From assembly GCA_005938025.2 (NCBI GenBank), contig VCCI02000001.1, positions 1,054,001-1,118,000 of the forward strand: DNA of 64,000 bases, read 5' to 3'. Positions 36,593-46,028 of the stretch are shown here, in pieces (position 1 is the first letter of the stretch; every line of letters begins with the position of its first letter). This DNA comes from Inquilinus sp. KBS0705. Its GTDB lineage: Bacteria > Bacteroidota > Bacteroidia > Sphingobacteriales > Sphingobacteriaceae. Below the pieces are notes generated by a model that saw only the letters and a list, made by a program, of their open reading frames with translations, searched no databases and was not told the origin of the DNA. The position numbers were made by a program, and so were the translations under genes.

Positions 36593-36683
36593 GGCTTAAG
36601 TTTTAAACACAATAACTACTGTTTAAAGCTAATGAAAAATAGCGTATATGAGAATTGGCTTGTTATGCTAAGTGCCTGTTTTA

Positions 36684-37049
36684 CTATTTATTGAATTCTC
36701 CAAAATGCCAAAGTATACCCGATGGGTCGTGCAGGAAACACTCGCGTCCCCATTCCTCTTGCCGGATTGGGGTAAGTTTAGCTCCCGGATATTTAGCCGG
36801 CAGGTTTAGCGCCAGTAGTTCGGTATAATACCGGTTTACGTCATCAACTTCTAAAAACAGCATGGTGTTATCAATCCAATCTTTTACATATGCATTTTGT
36901 AAATAAAATGCCATTGCCCCTGTTTTAAAAACAGACATATTGTGACTGATCACTACTTCTTCAAAACCTAGGTCGCGGTAAAAACTGCGCGACAGGTTAA
37001 AATCTTTAGCACCGATAAACGGCCTTAATGATATGGCTTGATGTTGCAT
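36684..37049 (-). CDS. VOC-fold (glyoxalase/bleomycin resistance-like) protein
   Basis: The 121-residue protein has the paired beta-alpha-beta-beta-beta modules of VOC proteins (LSRSFYRDLGFEE at about 18-30; FLHDPSGILWHFGEF near the C-terminus). The usual metal ligands are not clearly conserved, and no substrate can be assigned. I chose the ATG at 37049 (MQHQAISLRPFIG) because the fold begins right there and a -7 box lies upstream at 37086-37093, over the alternative start at 37088. Confidence 0.8.
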   Translation of the reverse strand: MQHQAISLRPFIGAKDFNLSRSFYRDLGFEEVVISHNMSVFKTGAMAFYLQNAYVKDWIDNTMLFLEVDDVNRYYTELLALNLPAKYPGAKLTPIRQEEWGRECFLHDPSGILWHFGEFNK

Positions 37050-37085
37050 TTGTTTGATGGAATTAATTAATGCAAGGTAGCTTTG

Positions 37086-37093
37086 CAAACTTA
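37086..37093 (-). promoter_or_regulatory. -7 box for the VOC protein gene
   Basis: TAAGTTTG on the minus strand matches TAnnTTTG and lies 36 bases before the ATG at 37049, giving a leader of about 30 bases. Confidence 0.5.
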
Positions 37094-37204
37094 ATATTGA
37101 AAATATTTTTGATAACAGCCAATAATATTACTGTTTATGTAAAATATAAGCACTTTTTGTGTAAAGTACTTCGTTAGGTAAATAAAAAGCGTAATTTTAG
37201 TTGC

Positions 37205-38656
37205 ATGAATACCGTTCATAATAAAGATATTGCTACCAAGCAAAAGGCACTCGCCATAAATCTCGACCCCGAGATCTACGGTTCGTTTGCCGAAATTGGT
37301 GCAGGCCAGGATGTAGCCGCCAACTTTTTTAAGGCAGGCGCTGCGGCAGGTACCATTGCCAAAACCATGTCGGCTTATGACATGACCTTTTCTGATGCTA
37401 TTTACGGCGTTCAACAAGTGCGCAGATATGTAAGTGAGCAACGCCTTGTATCTATGCTTAACCACGAATACGGCCTGCTATTGGAACGCCTTGCAGAGCA
37501 GCGCGGCGGTAATACTACATTTTTTGCTTTTTCGGGCACATTCTCGGCCCTAAACTACCATAAAACCAACGAAGGCCATGGCTGGATGGGTGTACGTTTT
37601 CAATTGGAGCCCAATGGTGTAGCGCACGATGTTATATTGCATGTTAAATTATTGGATAACGATAACGTTTTGCAGCAGCAAGCGGTAGGTATATTAGGCG
37701 TCAACCTAATTTACGCGTGTTTTTATTACCACGAAACATCCAAAGTGTTTTTGCTGTCGTTGATGGATAACCTCACTAAGGACCGTATACAAATAGATAT
37801 GATACGGTTTGAAGGCCCGGGTTTTAGTGCTGTAGACAACCGCTTAATGAGTTTGCACCTGGTAAAGTATGGCTTTAGCGATGCAGCCGTTTTTGGCCCC
37901 GACGGTAAAAACCTGCAACCATCCGAAGTATTGTATAAAAAACATATTGTGGTAATAAGAGGGCGGTTTAGGCCGCTGATAAATGTGCATTTAGATATGC
38001 TGAACACCGGTGTTGAGCAATTTATGGACGAACCCGATGTAGATAAAAACAATGTGGTTGTTATAACCGAGCTTACCCTGCAATCGTTAAAAGAAAGAGA
38101 TGCCGACCTTACCGCCGAAATAGATGAGAAGGATTTTTTAGACCGTGTTGATATTTTATGCTCATTAGGGCAAACCGTGCTAATATCCAATTTTCACGAG
38201 TATTATAAATTGGTATCATATCTCTCCAAAATAACCAAGCTAAAAATGGGCGTTGTTTTGGGTTATCCCAACCTGGAATACATTTTTACCGAAGAGCACT
38301 ACCAGGATCTTCCGGGCGGTATCCTGGAGTCGTTTGCTACGCTGTTTAGCCGTAAGGTAAAATTATTTATATACCCTACCCTTCGCGGCGGCGAAATTTG
38401 GAACTCAGCAAAATTCTCGCTCCCGCCCCATTTGATAGATCTGTATCAATACCTTTTGGCCAACAATAAGATAGAGGACATTGAGCATTATAATAAAAAG
38501 AACCTGCAGGTAGAAACAGACAGGGTACTACAGCTAATAAAACAAGGCACCGATGGTTGGGAAGAATATGTACCACCCGAAGTAGCTAATATAATCAAAG
38601 AACGCTCACTGTTTGGCTACGCTTCTCAAGTTAAACCTCCTCAAACAATTTTTTAA
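37205..38656 (+). CDS. Conserved protein of unknown function, 483 residues
   Basis: I recognise the type of sequence but no biochemical family. The N-terminus (LDPEIYGSFAEIGAGQDVAANFFKAGAAAGTIAKTMSAYDMTFSD, in two halves at about 19-62) is rich in small residues and looks conserved. A mixed alpha/beta body follows, with TTFFAFSGTFSALNYHKTNEGHGWMGVRF at about 100-128. No signal peptide, membrane helix or beta-barrel pattern is present, so it should be cytoplasmic. From memory, some database relatives are labelled TonB-dependent receptor; nothing in this sequence supports that. Monocistronic; upstream TAATTTTA is a 7-of-8 -7 box. Confidence 0.8.
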   Translation: MNTVHNKDIATKQKALAINLDPEIYGSFAEIGAGQDVAANFFKAGAAAGTIAKTMSAYDMTFSDAIYGVQQVRRYVSEQRLVSMLNHEYGLLLERLAEQRGGNTTFFAFSGTFSALNYHKTNEGHGWMGVRFQLEPNGVAHDVILHVKLLDNDNVLQQQAVGILGVNLIYACFYYHETSKVFLLSLMDNLTKDRIQIDMIRFEGPGFSAVDNRLMSLHLVKYGFSDAAVFGPDGKNLQPSEVLYKKHIVVIRGRFRPLINVHLDMLNTGVEQFMDEPDVDKNNVVVITELTLQSLKERDADLTAEIDEKDFLDRVDILCSLGQTVLISNFHEYYKLVSYLSKITKLKMGVVLGYPNLEYIFTEEHYQDLPGGILESFATLFSRKVKLFIYPTLRGGEIWNSAKFSLPPHLIDLYQYLLANNKIEDIEHYNKKNLQVETDRVLQLIKQGTDGWEEYVPPEVANIIKERSLFGYASQVKPPQTIF

Positions 38657-38666
38657 TTAACTACCA

Positions 38667-40787
38667 TTATCTTATAATAGTTACATAACCGCTTTTTACC
38701 TCTTTACTATCTAAAGTAATGCGGTAATAGTATACCCCGGCCGGTAGTTTTTTACCGGTATAGGTACCCGCCCAGCTATTATCATAATTTCTGGCAGAAT
38801 AAACCAACGCCCCCAGCCTATTATACACTTGTACCACATTTGGTGTGTAGTTAATGTTTTTAATCACCCAGCGGTCGTTAATACCATCGTCGTTAGGGGT
38901 AAATGTATTGGGTATGCTGATGGTAGATTTTACAATAATATTCACCTCGGATTCTGCTGTACAACCGCTTTCATTGGTCACGATAAGTTTATAGGTGATG
39001 TTTTCCAATGGAGTACTGGTGGTAACTTTACCATCCCTATTACTTAAGTAAGTAGCAGGCGACCAGTTGTAAGCTGCCCCATCATTTGCGGTAAGTGTAA
39101 CAGTTTCGCCTATGTTAATAATAGTATTGGTGGCAGCGATCGTTGCTAATGGCTTATTTATCACAACGTCTAATTTTTGCATTTCACCCTCGCAAACGCC
39201 GTTGGTTATTGTAACGTAATACGAAGTTTTAACGCCTATCTCTTTTGTTAGGTAACTGCCGGTATTTTGTTCTATCAGATTTTTATTGGCATCATACCAG
39301 TTATATTTTTCGTTGCCGGTAGCTCCTGTAGCCGTCAAGTTTACAGAGCCGGGTGCACACAAAACAGGATTTGCAGGGTTTATAATCGGCTTATTAACAA
39401 TTTTAGGAGATATATTTACAGTTTTGGTATAACTTGTTGTGATTCCATATAGGGTAAGTGTAATTTTTATTTTAAAATCTCCGCCCTGTGCAAACTGATG
39501 CGTTGGGTTTCTATCCGTAGTAATATTGTTGTTACCCGATGCCGGATCACCAAAATCCCAAACAATACTTTCATATTCAGTTGACGACAATAATTGAAAA
39601 ACTGTAGGAGATGAAGCACAAAGGCCGGTTGATGAAAATGGCTGTGCATCAAAAGATATAATATTGGGCTGTGGCAAACCTAATCTTGCAGTCGCACCGG
39701 TAATCGCACCTGCATTTAAGTTAACCACCTTTAATTTAAAGTTGCAATTTAAGCCTTCGGTATTGGGTGAGTTGATAACGTGTAAAAATGCTGCATTATA
39801 TTGGCTTAAATATATCTTACCATCAGGTCCTAACTGTAGCGACCCCGCGGCAATAATTTTACTTAATATAATACCATTATCAGTCACTAAGCCAGGGGTA
39901 ACAGGCAGTTTAACCTGGTAGATATTAGCATCGGCTTCGCTGTTATATTCACTGATATAAAGCAGTTTTCCGTTTGGCGAAAATTCTATGCCATAAGGTA
40001 TATCGCTGGTAAAACCGGTTAGTTTTTGCGGGTTGGATATTGTGCCATTACTAATGTCGAAATCAAATAGTTCAACAAACGGCACAGTTTCATCGTTTGC
40101 CCCTAAAGCTAATTTTGAACCATTAGGAGAAGCTTTTAGCGTTCCTATATTGCTAAGTACCCCGCCCGCATTAGGTGTGCCTGTAGTTGATAAAACCGGT
40201 GTTGTGCTGATGCCATTCACAGTTAGCAGCCAGGCACAAAATACATTTGACTCGGCTTTATGGCCTATTACCCAAACATCTTTGCCATTTGAGTTTAATA
40301 CCGCAGTAAGTTTTTCGGTAGTTGCTGGCATCAGCAAGGTGTTTTTTGTTGTTACATCGCCCAGGCCACCATCACCGGTAATGTTTACTACAGAATAATT
40401 TAAACCATTGCCACCACCATATGCGCTAACGGTAAAAACATAGTACAGCTTATCATTATCAGGGCAGGGAACTATAATGGCGCTTTGTGTGGATGACAAG
40501 TCGCCAAATAACCCGTCGCCATTTTTCATTATGTCGTGATTTTTATTCCAGATGGTAATACCATTGGTATAAAATAAAAGGCCGCCACTTGAATTGGCAA
40601 TACTGGCACAACCTTCTTGAGTAGTCATTTTACTATCACCCAGCGCAACGGGCGACCCACTATCAAAGCTGACAGCCGCAGTAGAACCAAAATACCACAA
40701 GTTATTTTGTACCTGGGCAATTAAACCCAAATTATGGAAAAGAAACAGGGAGAATAAAAATAAAGATTTTACTATAAAACGCGGCAC
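38667..40787 (-). CDS. T9SS-secreted protein with PKD domain and type-B (gliding motility-associated) C-terminal sorting domain
   Basis: The 706-residue protein has a signal peptide ending near GLIAQ, a beta-propeller-like region of WD40/lactonase type at about 25-370 (ISEYNSEADANIYQVKLP, LGPDGKIYLSQYN), a PKD domain (VWDFGDPASG, about 405-460) and Ig-like segments. The C-terminal CHU_C domain has NTFTPNDDGINDRWVI, VQVYNRLGALVYS and LPAGVYYYRI (about 620-706). That last domain directs secretion through the type IX system and attachment to the cell surface. The start codon is GTG; no ATG is available upstream or in the signal region. The function of the secreted domain is unknown. Confidence 0.9.
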   Translation of the reverse strand: MPRFIVKSLFLFSLFLFHNLGLIAQVQNNLWYFGSTAAVSFDSGSPVALGDSKMTTQEGCASIANSSGGLLFYTNGITIWNKNHDIMKNGDGLFGDLSSTQSAIIVPCPDNDKLYYVFTVSAYGGGNGLNYSVVNITGDGGLGDVTTKNTLLMPATTEKLTAVLNSNGKDVWVIGHKAESNVFCAWLLTVNGISTTPVLSTTGTPNAGGVLSNIGTLKASPNGSKLALGANDETVPFVELFDFDISNGTISNPQKLTGFTSDIPYGIEFSPNGKLLYISEYNSEADANIYQVKLPVTPGLVTDNGIILSKIIAAGSLQLGPDGKIYLSQYNAAFLHVINSPNTEGLNCNFKLKVVNLNAGAITGATARLGLPQPNIISFDAQPFSSTGLCASSPTVFQLLSSTEYESIVWDFGDPASGNNNITTDRNPTHQFAQGGDFKIKITLTLYGITTSYTKTVNISPKIVNKPIINPANPVLCAPGSVNLTATGATGNEKYNWYDANKNLIEQNTGSYLTKEIGVKTSYYVTITNGVCEGEMQKLDVVINKPLATIAATNTIINIGETVTLTANDGAAYNWSPATYLSNRDGKVTTSTPLENITYKLIVTNESGCTAESEVNIIVKSTISIPNTFTPNDDGINDRWVIKNINYTPNVVQVYNRLGALVYSARNYDNSWAGTYTGKKLPAGVYYYRITLDSKEVKSGYVTIIR

Positions 40788-40877
40788 TAATGGTACAATT
40801 TAGCTAATAATGATAAACTGACTCAAATTAAATATAATTTCACGTTACTATAAAGGTATTATAAAAGTTACCTGAAT

Positions 40878-42074
40878 TTATTTTACACCGGGCTGGTAGG
40901 CATATACAATTTGGTAGGGTGTGTTTTTAAGTTTAGCCGATATTTGGCCTATTGGCATATCCTCTAATTGCGGTGTAGGTTCGCATACTGAATAAGTTTT
41001 TCCGTTATAAATTATAGGGTCGCCTATGGGTTTGCTAAATTCAACAGCCATGGTTATGTGGGTTGGGTATAGCAGGGCTATCATAGGCAGGTTATATATT
41101 TCTTTTACCAGATAAAAGAATAAAGCCGCGCGATCATCACAATCGCTATAGCTGGCATAAAGGGTTTGTTGTGGCGATAAGCGTTTTTCTTTTCCAAAAT
41201 TTTCATCGTCATTCTCATACAAAAAAGCATAGCGGGTAAAGCGCATCAGGTAGTCAACGCCTTTCTTTTCATCCATCCCCTTTAAGTTTTTTCTGAGCAT
41301 AGGTATAAGCGATCCATAAGTTTGTTTACTTAAGGGGATATTGAAATAGGTTTCGAAACTAACCCCGGGATAGTTATTGAATGCCTTTTCCAGGTCGGAG
41401 TTTAGTTTTATGCTAAAATGATATGTTTTGTGCCCGTATACAAACGACATCTGTTTCTCTATATCGTGCTCGGGTTTAAAATCAGGGATCAGCGTAACTT
41501 TATAGGAAAACGCCTGTTTGGCGGCGGGTACATTTATATTGACAGGTATAGGCGGGTCTTCATTCAGGTCCGCCTTAGCATAATCATGGTAGTTTAAGCA
41601 TACGTATTGTCTGTCATCTACTATAAAGAACGGGATATCCCTTATATCCTCGTTATTATAAACGTAAAATATGATCTTTTGATGCGATAGCGCCAGCCTG
41701 GCATCATAACCAGAAGCAGATAGCATAAACCATTTGTAAAAAGTATATCTGCTATAATTAGTTTCTTTCGGACTTATCTGCTGCGCAACACGTCTGATGA
41801 GTTGATAGTACATCCAGTCGTTTAACTGGTATTGTTTCTTGTAGCTTAATAGCGAATCAATTATAGGTTGATAGCGGGCTTTGGTAACTTGGTCATACCC
41901 CAGCTTAATATCTTTATCTGTAGGCGTTTGTGGTATGTCAATTAATGCGCTTTTATCTACATTAACAATAAATATGTTACGGTAAAAATCGACATGCACA
42001 GGTAACCCCTGCCCTTTTGCAGCGATATATATAAAGCTAAATACAGGTAATAATAAAAAGCAAAGCCTTTTCAT
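40878..42074 (-). CDS. Exported transglutaminase-like protein
   Basis: The 398-residue protein has a signal peptide (cleavage near AAKGQ). The C-terminal half carries a transglutaminase/protease-like core: the Cys in YSDCDDRAALFFYLV (about 312) as nucleophile, the His in LLYPTHITMAVEF (about 338), and an acidic residue further on near VCEPTPQLED. The N-terminal 250 residues are unassigned. Whether it crosslinks, cleaves peptides or is inactive is not known. It sits 90 bases upstream of the T9SS-secreted protein on the same strand and may be co-transcribed, possibly acting on a cell-surface protein. Confidence 0.75.
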   Translation of the reverse strand: MKRLCFLLLPVFSFIYIAAKGQGLPVHVDFYRNIFIVNVDKSALIDIPQTPTDKDIKLGYDQVTKARYQPIIDSLLSYKKQYQLNDWMYYQLIRRVAQQISPKETNYSRYTFYKWFMLSASGYDARLALSHQKIIFYVYNNEDIRDIPFFIVDDRQYVCLNYHDYAKADLNEDPPIPVNINVPAAKQAFSYKVTLIPDFKPEHDIEKQMSFVYGHKTYHFSIKLNSDLEKAFNNYPGVSFETYFNIPLSKQTYGSLIPMLRKNLKGMDEKKGVDYLMRFTRYAFLYENDDENFGKEKRLSPQQTLYASYSDCDDRAALFFYLVKEIYNLPMIALLYPTHITMAVEFSKPIGDPIIYNGKTYSVCEPTPQLEDMPIGQISAKLKNTPYQIVYAYQPGVK

Positions 42075-42141
42075 GGCTTTATAATTTGGTTATATTAAAT
42101 GTACGTTTTTTTAACGATTACTTAATACAAAAAATTGCAAT

Positions 42142-42948
42142 TTATAATCTCGACGGCGGCACTCCATACGCCTTCTTAAAAACAAAAGAAAAATGCGATA
42201 GGTCTTCGAACCCGAGGTCAAGGTAAACGTCAGAAGGCGCTTTGCCTTTTTCTTTTATAAGATAATAAGCCTCTTGCAATCTGCGGTGCAGCAGCCACCT
42301 GCTCGGAGTAGTATTAAACAACTTTTCAAAATCGCGCTTAAAAGTAGCCAGGCTGCGGCCCGTTAAATAAGCAAATCGTTTAAGTTGTACATTAAAATGA
42401 AAATTCCGTTCCATAAAACCTTCCAGATCAATTTTGCCGGGTTCGCTAAAATCGAAAAGAATATGCTTTAATTCGGGATTGGACTGTATTAACAGTAAAA
42501 TAGCTTCACGTTGTTTTAAAGCCTGTAATTCGGAACTCATAGACTGCCCCGACTGGTAATAAGGAATAAGCGACTCCATAAAGCTTTTATATAGTGGCCT
42601 TGGGGCAATATCTATTATTGCCCTGTTATCGTACTGTTTTTCGGCCTTGTACCCATATTCGATACTTAAATTGCGCAGCATTTGCTGATCAAGGTATATA
42701 GATACCGATTGAAAAGCACCGTCTGCCGGTGGTTGCTTATTAAATTTCATTAAGTGATTTCTCCGGCTTAATCTAAAATCTCCTTCCTTAGAGTAATAAG
42801 TATGCTCACCATCGTTAACGGTGAGTGTACCGGATATTTGGTAGCTAAAGACGTGTTCGGGTATAAATTGCTCGCCACCACGGCTACTGGTATAGTAACA
42901 GGAGTAGGCAATCTGCGATTCCGGTTTAGGTGTTTCCCCTTTTTGCAT
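42142..42948 (-). CDS. AraC family transcriptional regulator
   Basis: The 268-residue protein has an N-terminal cupin-like sensor domain (about 25-150) and a C-terminal double helix-turn-helix (about 170-268: FAYLTGRSLATFKRDFEKLF; LGFEDLSHFSFVFKKAYGVPPSRL). The effector is unknown. It lies downstream of the SDR gene on the same strand, with a 12-bp inverted repeat in the 70-base gap. This layout (regulator next to an SDR) suggests it controls the SDR and itself. Confidence 0.9.
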   Translation of the reverse strand: MQKGETPKPESQIAYSCYYTSSRGGEQFIPEHVFSYQISGTLTVNDGEHTYYSKEGDFRLSRRNHLMKFNKQPPADGAFQSVSIYLDQQMLRNLSIEYGYKAEKQYDNRAIIDIAPRPLYKSFMESLIPYYQSGQSMSSELQALKQREAILLLIQSNPELKHILFDFSEPGKIDLEGFMERNFHFNVQLKRFAYLTGRSLATFKRDFEKLFNTTPSRWLLHRRLQEAYYLIKEKGKAPSDVYLDLGFEDLSHFSFVFKKAYGVPPSRL

Positions 42949-42962
42949 TTGTTGATTGAATT

Positions 42963-43008
42963 AACAGGTTGATCAAGTGGATATAACTATCTACTGGATC
43001 AACCTGTT
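42963..43008. promoter_or_regulatory. 12-bp perfect inverted repeat between SDR and AraC genes
   Basis: AACAGGTTGATC (42963-42974) and GATCAACCTGTT (42997-43008) flank a 22-base spacer. It lies 15 bases upstream of the AraC ATG and 11 bases past the SDR stop. No T-run follows, so an operator for the AraC regulator or a weak 3'-end hairpin are both possible. Confidence 0.5.
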
Positions 43009-43018
43009 GAACTTATAA

Positions 43019-43903
43019 TTACTTTTTCAAAGTTAAGTATCTTTTGCCATGCTCGGTTTCCAGAAAGTTAACCGCGTCGTCATGGTCTGTTGATATGCTT
43101 ACGCTTTCCCATTTTTCAAGTTCGGCCATTTTAACTAATTCAGAGTGTTTTACTATAGCCACTGCTTCGCTGCCTAAAAGTAAATGTAGAGGTGGCTGCG
43201 GTACATCAATCATATCTATCATCACTTTAGCTGATTTGTTTGGGTCGCCCATAGGCACAAAGGCTTTTGTTTTAAACATTTGTACACGTGTATCTACGGT
43301 ATGTTCATAACCATCTACATGTGGTGCATAGGTCATCGAGTCGCCTGCCCAGTCGGTACGGAAGCCTCCGGGTTCAACACAAATTACCTTTATGCCTAAG
43401 GGTGCTACCTCAATGGCCAATCCTTCGCTAAAGCCGCTTAAGCCAAACTTTGCCGCCTGGTATATACTTACACCGCCACTGCCTACACGGCCACCCATCG
43501 AGCTCACTTGCAAAATATGGCCCGAGCGTTGCTTGCGCATATGAGGTAAAACTGCGCGGGTTATTTCAATTGGGGCATATAAGTTAGTTTCCAGTTGGCT
43601 GCGTACCTGCTCGTCTGTAAAAGCTTCTGCCGCGCCGGTAATACCAAAGCCTGCATTGTTAACCAAAACATCTATACGGCCAAAATGCTTAATTGTACTT
43701 TCAACCGCCTGGTATACCTCATCTTTATTAGTTACATCAAGCTTTATCTGGAACAGGTTGTTAGGGTACTGGTCTGCCAGGTCATTTAAACTTTCTATGT
43801 TTCGGGCTGTTGCGGCCACCTTATCGCCTTTAGCTAATACTGCCTCTGTTAGGTTTCTTCCCAATCCGCGGGAACTTCCTGTTATAAACCAAATTTTTGT
43901 CAT
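43019..43903 (-). CDS. Short-chain dehydrogenase/reductase (SDR)
   Basis: The 294-residue protein is a classical SDR oxidoreductase: cofactor motif TGSSRGLG (residues 8-15), NNAGFG (about 82), catalytic Ser in QVSSMGGRVG (about 133), and YQAAKFG with the catalytic Tyr and Lys (about 146-150). The substrate is not known; NADP(H) use is suggested by the basic residue after the Gly-rich loop. I chose the ATG at 43903 because the domain begins right there and a -7 box lies 21 bases upstream. The longer open frame back to 43996 would run through that promoter. Confidence 0.93.
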   Translation of the reverse strand: MTKIWFITGSSRGLGRNLTEAVLAKGDKVAATARNIESLNDLADQYPNNLFQIKLDVTNKDEVYQAVESTIKHFGRIDVLVNNAGFGITGAAEAFTDEQVRSQLETNLYAPIEITRAVLPHMRKQRSGHILQVSSMGGRVGSGGVSIYQAAKFGLSGFSEGLAIEVAPLGIKVICVEPGGFRTDWAGDSMTYAPHVDGYEHTVDTRVQMFKTKAFVPMGDPNKSAKVMIDMIDVPQPPLHLLLGSEAVAIVKHSELVKMAELEKWESVSISTDHDDAVNFLETEHGKRYLTLKK

Positions 43904-43923
43904 GTCTTTAATTTTTGTCAAGT

Positions 43924-43931
43924 CAAAGGTA
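43924..43931 (-). promoter_or_regulatory. -7 box for the SDR gene
   Basis: TACCTTTG on the minus strand matches TAnnTTTG and lies 21 bases before the SDR ATG, a leader of about 16 bases. The identical octamer is used before the dioxygenase gene at 46029. No clear -33 TTG. Confidence 0.5.
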
Positions 43932-44105
43932 CGGTGATTGGTAAGGCTTAGCTTTGTTGTAAAGCTCAAAGTGGCTTTGTTAAAAAGCTCATACATTGTC
44001 GCAATTCACCCTTATACTCGTCTCTTTTACACCCTTTAACTATGCTTTTATTGCAATAGCTTTGTTTTAATCAACAAACAATATTATTTACCTAAAACAC
44101 CTAAA

Positions 44106-44576
44106 ATGAAAAAGATAAGACCCTGTTTATGGCTGGACCACAATGTGAAAGAGGCAATTGATTTTTATACCAAAGTATTTAAAAACTCAAAAGTACTTAG
44201 CACCACCTACTACCCAAAGGATGCCCCTGGTTTTGGCGGAGAGATACTGGTAGCCGAAATTGAAATAGAAGACCAGCAATTTATGTTGCTGAATGCCGGG
44301 CCAATGTTCAAATTTAATGAATCGATATCGTTTAGTATTGATGCCAACACACAGGAAGAAATTGATTATTACTGGGATAATCTTACAGCCGATGGCGGGC
44401 AGGAATCGCAGTGTGGCTGGTTAAAAGATAAGTTTGGCTTATCGTGGCAGGTATCACCAGGTATGTTGGGCAAATTGTTGCAGCATAAGGATGCTGATAA
44501 AGCCCAACGCGTAATGCAAACGATGATGCAAATGGGCAAAATAATTATAAAAGATTTAGAAGACGCAGCAGCTTAG
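44106..44576 (+). CDS. PhnB-like VOC-superfamily protein
   Basis: The 156-residue protein begins RPCLWLDHNVKEAIDFYTKVF (about 5-25) and has CGWLKDKFGLSWQVSP (about 105-120). Both are typical of the PhnB/3-demethylubiquinone-methyltransferase-like group (PF06983). Despite the historical name this is a VOC fold, not a methyltransferase. No substrate can be assigned. Isolated gene, converging on another VOC gene. Confidence 0.85.
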   Translation: MKKIRPCLWLDHNVKEAIDFYTKVFKNSKVLSTTYYPKDAPGFGGEILVAEIEIEDQQFMLLNAGPMFKFNESISFSIDANTQEEIDYYWDNLTADGGQESQCGWLKDKFGLSWQVSPGMLGKLLQHKDADKAQRVMQTMMQMGKIIIKDLEDAAA

Positions 44577-44592
44577 TACTGTAAGTAAAGTA

Positions 44593-45000
44593 TTAAGCCG
44601 GTATTTGGCTCATATCCATATATAACACGTTCCAACGGTGCCCGTCAAGGTCGGCGAAGCCAAACCCGTACATCCATCCCTGGCTGCTTGCCGGTTGGCT
44701 AAATATTTTGCCGCCGGCTTGGGCAACTTTCACCGCCATGGCGTCAACATCATCCCTGCTTTCAGCATCAATAGAAAACAATACTTCGGTGCCGTAAGCA
44801 GGGATATCGGTATTAGTAAAGTTTTTAAAGGTGTTCTCTTCAAACAACATTATCACTACGCCTTTTTCGCCTACTATCATGCAGGCAGAGTTTTCGGTAT
44901 TCCCGCGTTCGGTATTGAACGAAAATCCTAACTCGCTAAAAAACTCTTTTGATCGGCTTACATTTTTTACCGGCAGGTTTAACCAAATTTGCTTAGTCAT
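44593..45000 (-). CDS. VOC-family protein (glyoxalase-like)
   Basis: The 135-residue protein has VOC modules: WLNLPVKNVSRSKEFFSELGF at the start (residues 6-26), SAESRDDVDAMAVKVAQAGGKIF in the middle, and GFADLDGHRWNVLYMDMS at the end (about 113-130). Such proteins are often annotated as lactoylglutathione lyase-like; no substrate evidence here. Likely transcribed alone; it converges with the PhnB-like gene with a 16-base gap. Confidence 0.85.
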   Translation of the reverse strand: MTKQIWLNLPVKNVSRSKEFFSELGFSFNTERGNTENSACMIVGEKGVVIMLFEENTFKNFTNTDIPAYGTEVLFSIDAESRDDVDAMAVKVAQAGGKIFSQPASSQGWMYGFGFADLDGHRWNVLYMDMSQIPA

Positions 45001-45076
45001 AATTATAGTTGTTTTGTATCGAAACTAACACTGGCAATTTAGCTTTCTTTTACAAACCAAACAAGCTGCTATTTGC

Positions 45077-45943
45077 TTAACGGGCATTATTGATCCAATT
45101 CTTTTTAAAATTCGAAGGGTTCTCTCCTACTATCTTATTAAACAATTTGTTAAAATACGATAGGCTATCAAAACCGATGGCATAACAGGTTTCGGTGATG
45201 TTTTTACCCTGTATAAGCATGTTCTTAGCACGCTCTATGCGGTATTGATTCACAAAATCGGTAAACGTTATATTGGTTTGGCGCTTAAAGTACCTGCAAA
45301 AAGCGGCAGTTGTTAAATTAACCTTGGCGGCCACAACATTTACATCGGGTTTACGGTGATAATTGGCATCAATGTACTCGTATATAGCACCCATGCGTAT
45401 TTTGTCTTTAAGGATGAAGTCTTTACTCGTCTCGTCCTTATTTAGCACTTCTGTTTCGTTTGTGTGCGCCAGTAGGTTAAATATATTTATCAATTCAATT
45501 AATTGCTCATAAGCGCTTAAATCACCTAATGTTTTAAGTTTTTGCGCCACATTAGCTTTGGTTTGCCCTGTAAAGGCAATACCAAGGTCGGCCTTTTTAA
45601 ATAATTGTTTTATTGCTGCAAACTCGGGCGATGTGCCTATCGCTGCGCCTAAAAAGTCGGTACGCAGTTGTATCACTATTTGATGATAATCACTTCGCAG
45701 GCGGTAATCAAAGTTTAGGTGAGGCACGTTCCCGCCAATAAATACCAGGTCGCTTTGGGTATAACCCGATATATGTGCTCCAACATGCCGTATGCCTGCA
45801 TCAGCTTCCACATACACTAATTCAAATTCCGGATGGTAATGCCATAAAAATGTATTGCGCAGGCGAGGAGAAAACAGCTTGAACGATTTACCCGGTTCAA
45901 ATTCAACACGCTCTAATTGTATCTCATTCATTCTCAGTTGCAC
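45077..45943 (-). CDS. AraC family regulator with cupin sensor domain
   Basis: The 288-residue protein starts at MQLRMNEIQL or four codons later. The N-terminal cupin domain includes LWHYHPEFELVYVEADAGIRHVG (about 33-55) and LVFIGGNVPH (about 67). The C-terminal AraC domain includes VNLTTAAFCRYFKRQTNITFTDFVNQYRIERAK (about 210-242, given in parts) and CYAIGFDSLSYFNKLFNKIVG. It is divergent from the phytanoyl-CoA dioxygenase-like gene and probably controls it across the 115-base gap; the ligand is unknown. Confidence 0.9.
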   Translation of the reverse strand: MQLRMNEIQLERVEFEPGKSFKLFSPRLRNTFLWHYHPEFELVYVEADAGIRHVGAHISGYTQSDLVFIGGNVPHLNFDYRLRSDYHQIVIQLRTDFLGAAIGTSPEFAAIKQLFKKADLGIAFTGQTKANVAQKLKTLGDLSAYEQLIELINIFNLLAHTNETEVLNKDETSKDFILKDKIRMGAIYEYIDANYHRKPDVNVVAAKVNLTTAAFCRYFKRQTNITFTDFVNQYRIERAKNMLIQGKNITETCYAIGFDSLSYFNKLFNKIVGENPSNFKKNWINNAR

Positions 45944-46028
45944 TTATAGGTTTAATAAATGTAGATAATAAATCAATGCAGAGCAAATATTGGTCATTAC
46001 GAAGGATATGCTGCTTTCAAACCTACCC

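Noticed and set aside
37091-37465. Minus-strand open frame of 124 codons
   Set aside because: It runs antisense to the conserved 37205-38656 gene and across its promoter; no coding character.
43904-43996. N-terminal extension of the SDR by 31 codons
   Set aside because: It contains the -7 box and no conserved residues; the domain begins right after the ATG at 43903.
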